Assembly: GCF_029814825.1 (NCBI RefSeq)
Contig: NZ_CP122379.1
Span: 434,001 to 498,000, forward strand
Length of the DNA stretch: 64,000 bases
Source of the DNA: Aequorivita marisscotiae
GTDB lineage: Bacteria > Bacteroidota > Bacteroidia > Flavobacteriales > Flavobacteriaceae
Direction: 5' to 3'
Under the pieces are notes generated by a model. That model saw nothing but the letters and a program-made list of their open reading frames with translations. It had not been told where the DNA came from and made no database searches. Positions 16,983 through 25,708 of this stretch are shown piece after piece. A program made the position numbers and the translations under genes. The stretch's first letter is position 1; the number at the start of each line of letters is the position of its first letter.

Positions 16983-17531
16983 TTATTGTTTTTGTAGGCT
17001 GAATTCAGCAAAAACGTTTACATCTTCGGCTATTTTATTGCTGACAATCGAAGGGATTTTTATGTTGAAATCTTCCGGTTGCATAACAAATTGGGCCGTT
17101 AGCATAACTGTATCACCGTTTACAGAAATAACAGCGGGCACTTCCATTTCTTTATCGGTTCCGTGCATATTAAATGTGCCTTTAATAGAATAGTCACTCT
17201 TTCCTGAGATTTCAGAAATGTCAAAATCTTGAATAATTCCTTTAAAAGTCGCTTTTGGATATTTTGAAGATTCTATATAATTTTCATTAAAGTGTTCTTC
17301 CATTAAAGCCACTTTAAACCGAAATCCTTTCATTAGTGCGAGAGCCGCAAACTTACCAGTTGACGCATCTAAAACTGCACTCACGTTGGAGTTTGCTGCC
17401 TTTACTTCTTCAAAAGAAGGAACTGACGCTTCAAAATCTATTTGTCCAGTTTTGGTAGTGTATTTTTCTTGCCCTATAGCCGAAACTATAAAAGCGAAAC
17501 AGATAATTGCAAAAGTGATTGTAGTTTTCAT
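16983..17531 (-). CDS. YceI family exported protein
   Basis: A 182-residue exported protein starting at the ATG at 17529-17531 (signal peptide MKTTITFAIICFAFIVSAIG). The YceI lipocalin-like barrel is recognised from YTTKTGQIDFEASVPSFEEV, then KYPKATFKGIIQDFDISEIS, then YSIKGTFNMHGTDKEMEVPA. YceI proteins bind polyisoprenoid or related lipids, and in some bacteria work with periplasmic electron carriers. It lies 5 bp from the cytochrome gene, which supports joint expression. Confidence 0.88.
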   Translation of the reverse strand: MKTTITFAIICFAFIVSAIGQEKYTTKTGQIDFEASVPSFEEVKAANSNVSAVLDASTGKFAALALMKGFRFKVALMEEHFNENYIESSKYPKATFKGIIQDFDISEISGKSDYSIKGTFNMHGTDKEMEVPAVISVNGDTVMLTAQFVMQPEDFNIKIPSIVSNKIAEDVNVFAEFSLQKQ

Positions 17532-17536
17532 AAATT

Positions 17537-17899
17537 TTAATTTTCCAGTAGGCCATCTAGGTTCCACTGCGTTATTAAATCAATTTGTTGTTGTGGCAAG
17601 CGCGGGCCACCCAAGGGCATCAAACCTTGCTCGCCTTCTTCTCTGCTAATACGGTCTATTAAATCGCGATCTTCCACGGCATCTTTTACTTCGGAATAAT
17701 TTGTTAAGGGCATTGGCGCACCGTTTTGTGGTGGATTGCTGTGGCAAACCGTACAATTATTTTGAAATATAAAAGCAACATCTTGATAGGTTACCAGCTC
17801 CCCTTGATTTTCTTCTTGAATCTCTTCAATATCATCATAGGTACTGGCGGTACAGCCAAGCAGTAAAAATGAAATTAAGATTAGAGCCACTGTTTTCAT
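17537..17899 (-). CDS. c-type cytochrome lipoprotein
   Basis: A 120-residue lipoprotein (lipobox LLLGC, Cys16) with a single heme-binding CxxCH, C49-T-V-C52-H53, and a likely distal methionine M94 in GLMPLGG. The region between has the short helix and loop pattern of small cytochrome c domains, with MPLTNYSEVKDAVED as a central segment. Periplasmic, lipid-anchored electron transfer is inferred. It is the first gene of a minus-strand operon with YceI, an OB-fold protein and DUF5777, and the secreted cupredoxin lies at the other end. The spacing of 5 bp to YceI argues for coupled expression. Confidence 0.85.
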   Translation of the reverse strand: MKTVALILISFLLLGCTASTYDDIEEIQEENQGELVTYQDVAFIFQNNCTVCHSNPPQNGAPMPLTNYSEVKDAVEDRDLIDRISREEGEQGLMPLGGPRLPQQQIDLITQWNLDGLLEN

Positions 17900-18022
17900 A
17901 AAGATGTTTTTTAGTTTTTATGTTCAATTTATTTTTCAAAAATGGAGGGCGCCGTAGTAATTGGATGACAAAATCACATCGCAGTTACATATTTATCACC
18001 CGCCAAAAAATTGACTAAAATG

Positions 18023-19528
18023 CTATAGTTTTTCAAAAGTTAAATAATCTGTGCCGCCGTTTCCACCGCTAACATCAAAGAGTTCAACTCTAGTGCTTGT
18101 GTAGGTATCAACATCCCAATCATCATTAAATTCGTCAAAAGGAATTGCAGTTCCAAAATCTAGTATTACATCAAGACCGCTTCCGCTTGTTACGACACTC
18201 CATGTTCCGCTAATGGTATTATTGCTATTTACTGCAAGCACACTGCCATCTGCGTTAAATGTAAGCGCATAGCCGTTGTAATCGTTTGTTTCATCATCGC
18301 CGTCGTCTATGTAGCTTGCTACTAACCATTGGCCATCAATTAAGATATTTGTTAGCTCCGTTGTGTTTCCACCACCGCTGCAACCTTGGTACGGATTTCT
18401 TCCGAAATCGAGATAATCTGTACCGCCGTTTCCGCCGCTAACATCAATTAATTTTATAATTTCAGTGTCAAAACTTAGCACATCCCAATCGTCGTTTAAG
18501 TCGTCAAAAGGATCGTCGCCACCAGCTATTTCGAAGTTTAGAATAAGGTCTATTCCGCTACCACTACTTGTAGCTGTCCAAGTGCCATTAACAGTGTTGT
18601 TAGTACTTGTAGCCGTAACCGTTTCATCTGAATTAAATGTGAATTTATAATCTACATAATCACATGTTTCGTCATCACCATCGTCGTCTAAAAGATTTAC
18701 GTACCAAACACTGGTTGTAAGGTTATCGACAAAATTTGAAGTATTTCCACCCCCGCCGCCACCATTCGGGGTGCGTTCAAAGGTTAGGAAATCTACGCTG
18801 CCGTCGCCGCCGCTAATGTGTTTCAGTTTAATAATATCTTGTGTTGCTTCAATAATGTCCCAATCTTCATCTAATTCATCAAAAGGATCGGTATTACCGA
18901 AAAACAATAATAAATCTGGAGTTGTGCTAGTTGTTAAATTCCAAGTTCCATTCACGGTGTTTGAAGTACTTACCGCTTGAGCCGTGTTATCTGTTGCGAA
19001 GGTAAATTCATAGCCTGCAAAATCACCAGTTTCATCTTCATCGTCGAAAAAATAGGTTACAAACCAGGAATCTGTAGTTAATATAGTTTCAAAATCTGAA
19101 GGAATACCGCCGCCATTGGCAGAACAGTCAGAAATTAATGCTACCAATTCGGCATTGCTATTCACTTCTACAATAGTTCCATCTTGCAACACCACACTAA
19201 TAGGAAACTGCAGCGCGATGTAAGTGCCATTTTCTAGTGAAAGCAATAACGCCAATAATTCCCCATCGTTATTAACCGTTTGTGTACCGGTTTGTTGCTG
19301 GTTAGAATTGTATATGAAAAATGTAACCGGATAAACCAGATCTATACAATCTATTGAAGACGTATTATTAACGTCTGTAGTGCGAAGCAATAAATTGCCT
19401 AATTCAGAATCTACTGCAATTAAATTTGAATCTGGATTTTCGGTAGGTTGTGAGTCGTCTTCGGAGCAGGAGTTGGCCACAATCATTAGAAGACAAATAA
19501 ATACTGATAATTTGATGAATCTAGACAT
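18023..19528 (-). CDS. Repeat lipoprotein A (three about 110-residue repeats)
   Basis: A 501-residue lipoprotein from the ATG at 19526-19528 (MSRFIKLSVFICLLMIVANS, lipobox Cys at 21). After a shared N-terminal module (CIDLVYPVTFFIYNSNQQQT, then TIVEVNSNAELVALISDC) come three repeats starting near residues 150, 271 and 397. Each begins with W(F/Y)V-x(4)-DD-x-D(E)T and contains GYxFTF, then a 'NTVNGTW' turn, then 'DELDEDWDII' and 'DVSGGNGGTDYL'. The repeats are rich in Asp, Gly and Thr and resemble lipocalin-type beta barrels; no catalytic motif is seen. It is a clear paralogue of the neighbouring 586-residue gene and carries the same upstream element. Function unknown. Confidence 0.75.
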   Translation of the reverse strand: MSRFIKLSVFICLLMIVANSCSEDDSQPTENPDSNLIAVDSELGNLLLRTTDVNNTSSIDCIDLVYPVTFFIYNSNQQQTGTQTVNNDGELLALLLSLENGTYIALQFPISVVLQDGTIVEVNSNAELVALISDCSANGGGIPSDFETILTTDSWFVTYFFDDEDETGDFAGYEFTFATDNTAQAVSTSNTVNGTWNLTTSTTPDLLLFFGNTDPFDELDEDWDIIEATQDIIKLKHISGGDGSVDFLTFERTPNGGGGGGNTSNFVDNLTTSVWYVNLLDDDGDDETCDYVDYKFTFNSDETVTATSTNNTVNGTWTATSSGSGIDLILNFEIAGGDDPFDDLNDDWDVLSFDTEIIKLIDVSGGNGGTDYLDFGRNPYQGCSGGGNTTELTNILIDGQWLVASYIDDGDDETNDYNGYALTFNADGSVLAVNSNNTISGTWSVVTSGSGLDVILDFGTAIPFDEFNDDWDVDTYTSTRVELFDVSGGNGGTDYLTFEKL

Positions 19529-19577
19529 TGTAATTTCTTTTTGGGTTTTATATAAGTAAGACAGGCAACGCAATAAA

Positions 19578-19588
19578 AACCCTACCCT
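19578..19588 (-). promoter_or_regulatory. AGGGTAGGGTT element upstream of repeat lipoprotein A
   Basis: On the minus strand the sequence reads TCAATTTAAGGGTAGGGTTT, then TTATT, centred about 55 bp before the ATG. The same arrangement, TCAATTTGCAGGGTAGGGTT followed by A/T-rich sequence, precedes the second paralogue at a similar distance. Conservation between two non-coding regions suggests a functional promoter or leader element. Confidence 0.45.
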
Positions 19589-19635
19589 TAAATTGACTTT
19601 TTTTATAAAAACCCTGAAATCTCAATTTGATTTAT

Positions 19636-19666
19636 AAAAAAAACCATCCAAAAGTGGGATGGTTTT
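19636..19666 (-). terminator. Rho-independent terminator after repeat lipoprotein B
   Basis: Reading on the minus strand, AAAACCATCC pairs with GGATGGTTTT around a short loop and runs into T residues. It lies 30 bp after the stop of the 586-residue lipoprotein gene and before the paralogue's promoter. Confidence 0.85.
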
Positions 19667-19695
19667 ACGGGGAAGCTTAAAACGCTGGGGGAAAA

Positions 19696-21456
19696 TTAAT
19701 TCTGTTTAAATATTAAAGTATCTTCTATTTGCCCTTGACTATTTCTAGTTATAAAAGTTACTGAAGTGGGTGCATATTGCAAAGCTTTATATTCTTGACT
19801 GTCTGCTCCATTTATTGGGCTATCCATATCAAATTCAAAATTGAGTTCTTGGCCAGTTACGGTTACAATCCATATTCCGTAAACGTACTCGGTGCCATTG
19901 GTGGCATAAACGGTTTCGTTGTTGTAAAAGTTGAAATTGTATCCGTTAAATTCTTCCGTTTCATCGTCGCCATCGTTCAAGAATTTTTCAACATACCAAG
20001 TTCCAGATTCAAGAATATCGCGCAGCTCCTGTGGATCGGGACCTCCGCCACCGCCACCGTACGGTTCACGACCAAAAGTAAGGTAGTCTGTACCACCGCC
20101 ACCACTTACGTCGGAAAGTTCAATAATAGTTTGGGTGGCTTCCAGCACATCCCAATCATCGTTCAATTCCTCAAAATCGCCGTTGGTGGTAGTTTCAAAA
20201 TTCAGGATAAAGTCTAAATTACCACTGTCCATTTGGGCAGTCCAATATCCGCTTATTGTATTGTTATTACTAACTGCAGTGGCTGAACCATTTCCGAAGA
20301 AAGTAAATTCATATTCAGTAAAATTTGTAGTGTGGTCAATCCCTTCTTCTTCCAGCAAGTTTATATACCAACTTCCAGTTATTAAATTTTCAATAAAAAG
20401 ATTGAGTTCGGTATTTGTGCCGCCGGTATTTGGTTCGCGACCAAAGGTTAGGTAATCTGTACTACCATCGCCATCGCTGATGTGTTTCAGTTTAATACTA
20501 TTTGCGTTGGCTTCAATTATTTCCCAATCTTCATCAAGCTCATCGAGCGGGGAATTTGTTCCAAAGAAAAGATCAAATTTTAAATCTTCTACCAGTGCCC
20601 AGGTTCCATTCACCACCACGCCTGATTTTACACTCTGCGCCGTGCCATCTAATGCAAAAGTGAACGCGTATCCGGCATAGTTATCCGTTTCATCGTAATC
20701 GTCAAAAAAGTAATCTACATACCAGGTACCCGTTGTTAAATCTTCTTCAAATTGCGAAATATCAATGGGGTCGTCGTTGGTATTTGCCACACATTCTAAA
20801 ATTAATGTCTGCAGCTCTTCGTTGCTATTTACTTCTACTACTGGCCCCTCTTCTAAAATCGTCGACACAGGATAATCGAAACTTATAAAATCATCTGAGC
20901 CCAAATTATACAGATAATTGAAAAGTTCCCAATCATTCCCAATTGCAACGGTTCCTGTTCGTTGTTGCGCCGAATTATAGGTGAAAAATGAAACTGGATA
21001 AACAATATCCAAACAGCCTATTTCGGTATTGGTAAGATCGCACGTAGCGGCAAGGGCATCCAATTCGGCTTGATTGGTTATTGTTACTTGGGTATAATCA
21101 AACAATTCCAACGAAATTGGATATAATATTTCTAAGGTATCGGTATCGTTCGGAAACAGATTAAAAATCTCCTTAATTAAATTTATATCCTCAGGAGTGT
21201 TTACCGTTACTTGCTGTCCGTTAGCTATTACAGTTACGGGTAAAATTACTGACGCGCAGCTATTTCCGTCTATTATATCGTCATACGCGCCTGGACTTTG
21301 GGACGTTCGCAACAACAAACCCGTCAAAGGAGAATTTGCGGTTATGGTTTCTTCCTCGGTTTCATCAATATGCTCCTCTTCTTCTTTCTGACAAGAAAAA
21401 AGTGATACACTTAATAGAACCAAAAAAATAAAACGGAAGAAGTATGATTTTTTCAA
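19696..21456 (-). CDS. Repeat lipoprotein B (paralogue of A, three repeats)
   Basis: A 586-residue lipoprotein. The first codon is TTG (an in-frame TAA lies 6 nt upstream), giving MKKSYFFRFIFLVLLSVSLF with lipobox LFSC and then an acidic linker. Two YPV/YPI modules (SVILPVTVIANGQQVTV and CLDIVYPVSFFTYNSAQQRT) precede three repeats starting near residues 240, 362 and 482. Each has a WYV...DD, GY-FxF, 'V(V/I)xG-W', 'LDEDWEII' and 'SDGDGSTDYLTFGREP' pattern; the last repeat is degenerate. It diverges from the FecI-type sigma gene across about 100 bp. It is probably surface-exposed. Function unknown. Confidence 0.75.
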   Translation of the reverse strand: MKKSYFFRFIFLVLLSVSLFSCQKEEEEHIDETEEETITANSPLTGLLLRTSQSPGAYDDIIDGNSCASVILPVTVIANGQQVTVNTPEDINLIKEIFNLFPNDTDTLEILYPISLELFDYTQVTITNQAELDALAATCDLTNTEIGCLDIVYPVSFFTYNSAQQRTGTVAIGNDWELFNYLYNLGSDDFISFDYPVSTILEEGPVVEVNSNEELQTLILECVANTNDDPIDISQFEEDLTTGTWYVDYFFDDYDETDNYAGYAFTFALDGTAQSVKSGVVVNGTWALVEDLKFDLFFGTNSPLDELDEDWEIIEANANSIKLKHISDGDGSTDYLTFGREPNTGGTNTELNLFIENLITGSWYINLLEEEGIDHTTNFTEYEFTFFGNGSATAVSNNNTISGYWTAQMDSGNLDFILNFETTTNGDFEELNDDWDVLEATQTIIELSDVSGGGGTDYLTFGREPYGGGGGGPDPQELRDILESGTWYVEKFLNDGDDETEEFNGYNFNFYNNETVYATNGTEYVYGIWIVTVTGQELNFEFDMDSPINGADSQEYKALQYAPTSVTFITRNSQGQIEDTLIFKQN

Positions 21457-21500
21457 ATTTTAAACCTTTATGCTACAGTTATAACAAATTAATAAAAATT

Positions 21501-21511
21501 AACCCTACCCT
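21501..21511 (-). promoter_or_regulatory. AGGGTAGGGTT element upstream of repeat lipoprotein B
   Basis: The core AGGGTAGGGTT with its flanking TCAATTT is shared with the element before paralogue A. It sits about 45 bp upstream of the TTG start in the divergent region with the sigma factor. A partial GTAGGGTAACGG motif also occurs at 22078-22089 just before fecR. Confidence 0.45.
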
Positions 21512-21532
21512 GCAAATTGAATAACTTTTAAA

Positions 21533-21540
21533 TATATTTG
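21533..21540 (+). promoter_or_regulatory. TAnnTTTG-type -7 box upstream of FecI-like sigma gene
   Basis: TATATTTG lies 19 bp before the sigma factor ATG and matches the Bacteroidota -7 consensus. No well-spaced -33 TTG is obvious, so the call is tentative. Confidence 0.45.
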
Positions 21541-21559
21541 AAAATTAGCAATCCCCTTT

Positions 21560-22069
21560 ATGAAACAACCCGAAAACGTCTGTAACGAAAATACATTTGC
21601 CCAGTTGTATGAGGCGCACGGAAAACCGGTTTGGCGGTTTATATATTTTAAATGTGGCGACACAGCGCAAGCCGACGATTTGGTGCAGGAAGCGTTTATA
21701 AAACTGTGGCAAAACTGTGCGAAAGTCACTAAAGAAAAAGCAAAATCGTTTTTATACACCGTTTGTAACAATGCTTTTTTAAATGAAGTAGCGCATAAAA
21801 AAGTAGTTTTAAAACACGCTAAACGGCAGCCTGATAAAACCAATTATCAGTCTCCAGAATTTGTAATGGAGGAAAATGAATTTCACGAAAAACTGAAAAA
21901 CTCTATTGAAAATCTTACCGAAGCACAACGCACCGCTTTTTTATTAAATAGAATAGAAGGTAAAAAATATGCCGAAATAGCCGAAATGCTTAACATTTCG
22001 GTAAAAGCTGTAGAAAAGAGAATGAGCCAAGCGCTGGCTATTCTTAGAAAGGAAATAGGAAATGTTTAA
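21560..22069 (+). CDS. FecI-type ECF sigma factor
   Basis: A 169-residue ECF sigma factor. The sigma2 region reads ENTFAQLYEAHGKPVWRFIY, then DTAQADDLVQEAFIKLWQNC. The sigma4 region reads LTEAQRTAFLLNRIEGKKYA, then EIAEMLNISVKAVEKRMSQA, which is the FecI/RpoE HTH. It is followed 40 bp later by a FecR-like anti-sigma and a TonB-dependent receptor, which is the standard cell-surface signalling arrangement. The receptor would signal through FecR to release this sigma factor when its ligand is bound. Confidence 0.95.
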   Translation: MKQPENVCNENTFAQLYEAHGKPVWRFIYFKCGDTAQADDLVQEAFIKLWQNCAKVTKEKAKSFLYTVCNNAFLNEVAHKKVVLKHAKRQPDKTNYQSPEFVMEENEFHEKLKNSIENLTEAQRTAFLLNRIEGKKYAEIAEMLNISVKAVEKRMSQALAILRKEIGNV

Positions 22070-22109
22070 AATTAAAAGTAGGGTAACGGTTGGCTGAACT
22101 GTTTCACTT

Positions 22110-23036
22110 ATGAATACAATAAAAATGGACAAAGATTACATTTTACATAAATGGCTAAATAATGAAGCCACGCCCGAAGAACTGGAGCAATTAAAAGCAG
22201 ACCCCAAATATGCTTCGTATTTAAAGATTGCAGATGCTAGTTCAGGTTTTGAGGTTGCCGATATGAATTCCGAAGCAAATTTTAAAGCTATTTCAAATAA
22301 AACAAAACCTGTTCGCCAGTTACAAAAACCGAATGTTTTTTCAGTGGTTTGGAAAGTGGCTGCGGTATTCGCATTATTGCTTGCGGGATATTATTACACT
22401 ACAACCCTCGATACTTCAATTAAAACTGAAGTTGCACAAACCGAAACCTTTTCGCTGCCCGATGGGTCTGAAGTAGCTTTAAATTCGGGTTCAAAAATTA
22501 CGTATAACAAAAAAAATTGGGACGATTCCCGCGAACTTTCTTTAGATGGCGAAGCGTATTTTAAAGTAACTAAAGGAAATAAATTCAGTGTAAAAACTGC
22601 AGAAGGAATTGTAAGCGTGTTGGGCACACAATTTAATGTTGCTGCACGCGACGGACTCTTTACCGTAACGTGTTACGAAGGCTTAGTAAGCGTCGCCTTT
22701 AACAATAGTTTGATAAAACTTCCCGCTGGGAAAAAAATAGAAATAATAAATGGCAAATTAGTTGCCAACGAAGTCACTGATAACCAATCCCCACTGTGGC
22801 TTCAACAAGAAAGTAGTTTTAACAATGTACCGCTACAAAGGGTTATAAATGCTTTGGAAAGACAATATGTGGTGAAAATAAATTTAAAAAACGTAAATTT
22901 AGAAAAAAGATTTACGGGCACATTTACCCATAAAAATCTTGAACTTGCATTAAAATCAATTTGTGAGCCCCTGCAATTGACGTATAAAATAAATAAAAAC
23001 GGAGCAGTAACCATTGATGCCAAACATAGCAAGTAG
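22110..23036 (+). CDS. FecR-family anti-sigma factor / regulator
   Basis: A 308-residue single-pass membrane protein. The N-terminal cytoplasmic part (MDKDYILHKWLNNEATPEEL) would bind the sigma factor, and the membrane segment is VWKVAAVFALLLAGYYY at about residues 75-92. The periplasmic FecR domain follows (TFSLPDGSEVALNSGSKITY, then GEAYFKVTKGNKFSVKTAEG, then VSVLGTQFNVAARD), and a DUF4974 C-terminal region is seen in VPLQRVINALERQYVVKINL. The ATG at 22125 is an alternative start. Its 3' end overlaps the TonB receptor start by 20 bp, so the two are translationally coupled. Confidence 0.93.
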   Translation: MNTIKMDKDYILHKWLNNEATPEELEQLKADPKYASYLKIADASSGFEVADMNSEANFKAISNKTKPVRQLQKPNVFSVVWKVAAVFALLLAGYYYTTTLDTSIKTEVAQTETFSLPDGSEVALNSGSKITYNKKNWDDSRELSLDGEAYFKVTKGNKFSVKTAEGIVSVLGTQFNVAARDGLFTVTCYEGLVSVAFNNSLIKLPAGKKIEIINGKLVANEVTDNQSPLWLQQESSFNNVPLQRVINALERQYVVKINLKNVNLEKRFTGTFTHKNLELALKSICEPLQLTYKINKNGAVTIDAKHSK

Positions 23037-25578
23037 CTACAGAGTTTTTGTTTTCTTTTTGGTGTTCTGTGTTTTTGGCGCAAAAGCCATAGCACAGGAA
23101 ACCGAAGCCACTACACTTTTAACCTATTTAGAAACGTTAGAAAAAAAACACAATGTGCGTTTTTCGTACGTTCGCGAAGAAATTGAAGGAATAAAACTGA
23201 AAAAACCTACCGAAAATTTAGCATCAATAGAAAGTGAACTTTTATACCTTCGGGAAAACACGCCATTTCATTATAACCGCATTAACGAGCGGTACATTAC
23301 AATAACCAAAAAAGAAAATACTGGGCTTCTCTGCGGTAGAATAATCGACTTTGAAACTCAGTTGCCATTGGTTGGAGCCACTGTTATTTCAAATGATAAT
23401 TCTTTTAAAACAATTACCAATGCCGAAGGTTTTTTTTATGTTCCACTTCAAAATAAAAACACAGCCTTTACTGTTACTTTTGTTGGCTATTCGCCTCTTA
23501 CAAGCAGCACAGCTACACTTTCAACAGATTGTGTCGCACTGTTGATGCTCCCCTCCGTTTCAACGCTTGAACCCGTGGTTATTCAAAATATATTTACCAA
23601 AGGAATCGATAAAAATACAGATGGTTCAATCCTTCTTTCAACGGCACATTTTGGCTTATTGCCTGGGCAAATAGAAAACGATGTTTTACAAATTGCACAA
23701 GCCCTTCCGGGAGTTGAAAGTGTGGATGAAACCATTTCAAATATCAACATTCGCGGTGGGATGCACGATGAAAACTTGCTGCTTTGGGACGATATAAAAA
23801 TGTACCAAAGCGGGCATTTCTTCGGACTTATTTCAGCGTTTAACCCAGATCTTACCAAAAGGGTAACACTGTATAAAAACGGCACCAACATTCGTTATGG
23901 CGAAGGGGTTTCGGGTGTGCTAGATATGCGTTCACAAAATACAGTTTCATCAAAAACCGAAGCGGGAATCGGCTTCAATTTAATAAACGGAAGCGGATTT
24001 TTGGATATTCCAATTTCTGAAAAAGCAAGCCTTCAAGTTGCGGGAAGAAAATCCATAAGCGAAGTTTGGGAATCGCCAATTTATAAAAATTACACCCAAC
24101 GAATTTTTCAAGATAGCGAAATAAACAAGGCTGAAAGCACCCAAAACAACATAGGTATTAGCACAGATGAAGATTTTAGTTTTTACGATTTCGGCACCAA
24201 ATTGCTGTGGGATTTTTCAGAAAAAGATAAAATTCGTTTTAACTTTTTAACCATCGATAATTCACTCGATTTTACTGAAACTTTAGCAATAAACTCGCAG
24301 TCTAAAACCAGTAAATTAGACCAACGCAGCTTGCTTGGCGGCGTTTCTTGGAATCGCTCGTGGAACGATAAATTTGAAACCACGATTTTAAGTTACGGCA
24401 CCTATTATTTACTGGACGCAATTAACCGCGATATTTTTACTACTCAGGAACAAATTCAAAGAAACGAAGTCTTGGAAACAGGCGTTAAACTTGACGCGAA
24501 CATGCTACTTTCTGAAAATCTAAAACTTCAAACTGGCTATCACTTTTCGGAAGTTGGCATTGCAAATACGCAAGATGTTAACCTGCCACGCTTTCGTAAT
24601 TACGAAAAAGATGTATTGCGAACACACACACTTTTCGCTGGAATAAATTACCATTCAAAAAACCGAAAGACCTTTGTGGTTGCGGGTTTACGGGGGAATT
24701 ATTTCGATAAATTTGAAGAAATTTTAATCGAACCTCGATTTAGCTTACATCAAAAATTCTTAAACGGTTTCGCTATTGAAGTTTTGGGTGAGTTTAAAAG
24801 CCAAAGCGCAACGCAAAGAGTCGATTTTGAAAGCGATTTTCTGGGCATCGAAAAAAGACGCTGGATTTTAGCCGACGAAGAAAACACGCCAATTTTAAAA
24901 AGCAAACAAGCTTCGGCAGGATTGGTTTACAGCAGGAATGGACTATTTTTAAATGCTGAAGGATTTTATAAAGTCGTGGAAGATATAAACAGTGCGAACC
25001 AAGGATTTCAAAATCAATTTCGATTTACAAAAGCAATTGGAAATTACACGGTGAAAGGCGCCGAATTTATAATCAATAAAAAATCGAAAACATTTAGTGC
25101 GTGGGCAAGTTATGTGTTCAGTAAAAACGATTATGAATTTATAACGCTCGTACCACCAACCTTCCCGAATAATTTAGATATGCAGCATGCCGCAACGCTA
25201 GCGGGAAGCTATTCGTGGGATGCTTTAAAAATTGCATTGGGATTAAATTGGCACAGCGGAAAACCTTACACCACTCCCCTAAAAGATGCTGAAACCACAA
25301 CCGACGGCGGTTTAACCACAATCCAATACAACCCTCCTAATAATGAGCGACTGCCAAATTATTTTAGAACAGATTTCTCTGCAGAGTATCTCTGGAAATT
25401 ATCGCCAACCATTGATGCGAAAATTAACATTGCGCTTTTAAACATTCTGAATGCCGAAAATACTGTAAACATTCGGTATGCGATAATTCGAGATGAAAAC
25501 AACGAAGTTTCAGTAAATAAAGTAGAAGAAATTTCCTTGGGAATTACGCCCAACTTTTCGTTTCAGGTTTTGTTTTAA
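23017..25578 (+). CDS. TonB-dependent receptor with STN signalling domain (FecA-like)
   Basis: An 853-residue outer-membrane receptor. The ATG at 23017 is favoured over an immediately preceding TTG. After a signal peptide (YRVFVFFLVFCVFGAKAIA) there is an STN-like domain (about 30-95, ETLEKKHNVRFSYVREEIEG). Then comes a carboxypeptidase-regulatory-like domain (about 110-180, GRIIDFETQLPLVGATVISN), a Plug (about 200-310, IAQALPGVESVDETISNINI, then RGGMHDENLLLWDDIKMY) and a 22-strand-type barrel ending in FSFQVLF. There is no SusD partner, so it is not a classical polysaccharide-utilisation receptor; substrate unknown. It is the third gene of the FecI-FecR set. Confidence 0.93.
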   Translation: MPNIASSYRVFVFFLVFCVFGAKAIAQETEATTLLTYLETLEKKHNVRFSYVREEIEGIKLKKPTENLASIESELLYLRENTPFHYNRINERYITITKKENTGLLCGRIIDFETQLPLVGATVISNDNSFKTITNAEGFFYVPLQNKNTAFTVTFVGYSPLTSSTATLSTDCVALLMLPSVSTLEPVVIQNIFTKGIDKNTDGSILLSTAHFGLLPGQIENDVLQIAQALPGVESVDETISNINIRGGMHDENLLLWDDIKMYQSGHFFGLISAFNPDLTKRVTLYKNGTNIRYGEGVSGVLDMRSQNTVSSKTEAGIGFNLINGSGFLDIPISEKASLQVAGRKSISEVWESPIYKNYTQRIFQDSEINKAESTQNNIGISTDEDFSFYDFGTKLLWDFSEKDKIRFNFLTIDNSLDFTETLAINSQSKTSKLDQRSLLGGVSWNRSWNDKFETTILSYGTYYLLDAINRDIFTTQEQIQRNEVLETGVKLDANMLLSENLKLQTGYHFSEVGIANTQDVNLPRFRNYEKDVLRTHTLFAGINYHSKNRKTFVVAGLRGNYFDKFEEILIEPRFSLHQKFLNGFAIEVLGEFKSQSATQRVDFESDFLGIEKRRWILADEENTPILKSKQASAGLVYSRNGLFLNAEGFYKVVEDINSANQGFQNQFRFTKAIGNYTVKGAEFIINKKSKTFSAWASYVFSKNDYEFITLVPPTFPNNLDMQHAATLAGSYSWDALKIALGLNWHSGKPYTTPLKDAETTTDGGLTTIQYNPPNNERLPNYFRTDFSAEYLWKLSPTIDAKINIALLNILNAENTVNIRYAIIRDENNEVSVNKVEEISLGITPNFSFQVLF

Positions 25579-25580
25579 GA

Positions 25581-25634
25581 AGTGGTGAGTGGTGAGTGGT
25601 GAGTGGTGAGTGGTGAGTGGTGAGTGGTGAGTGG
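25581..25634. repeat. Heptanucleotide tandem repeat (AGTGGTG)n
   Basis: Seven exact copies of AGTGGTG (25581-25629) are followed by a partial copy. The array starts three bases after the TonB receptor stop codon and directly precedes a CTTTGCG-type palindrome. Copy number is probably variable. Confidence 0.9.
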
Positions 25635-25649
25635 GAAAAAAACATAAAA

Positions 25650-25701
25650 CTCTGCGCCTTTGCGTGCAAAATTTCTCTCGCAAAGGCGCCAAGTCGTAAA
25701 G
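25650..25701. repeat. CTTTGCG-type dispersed palindromic element, copy 2
   Basis: CTCTGCGCCTTTGCGTG is followed after a short A+T-rich loop by CGCAAAGGCGCCAAGTCG. It is the same family as the element at 9801-9861. It lies between convergent genes (TonB receptor and argS) and may act as a terminator-like structure. Confidence 0.65.
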
Positions 25702-25708
25702 AAAAAAT

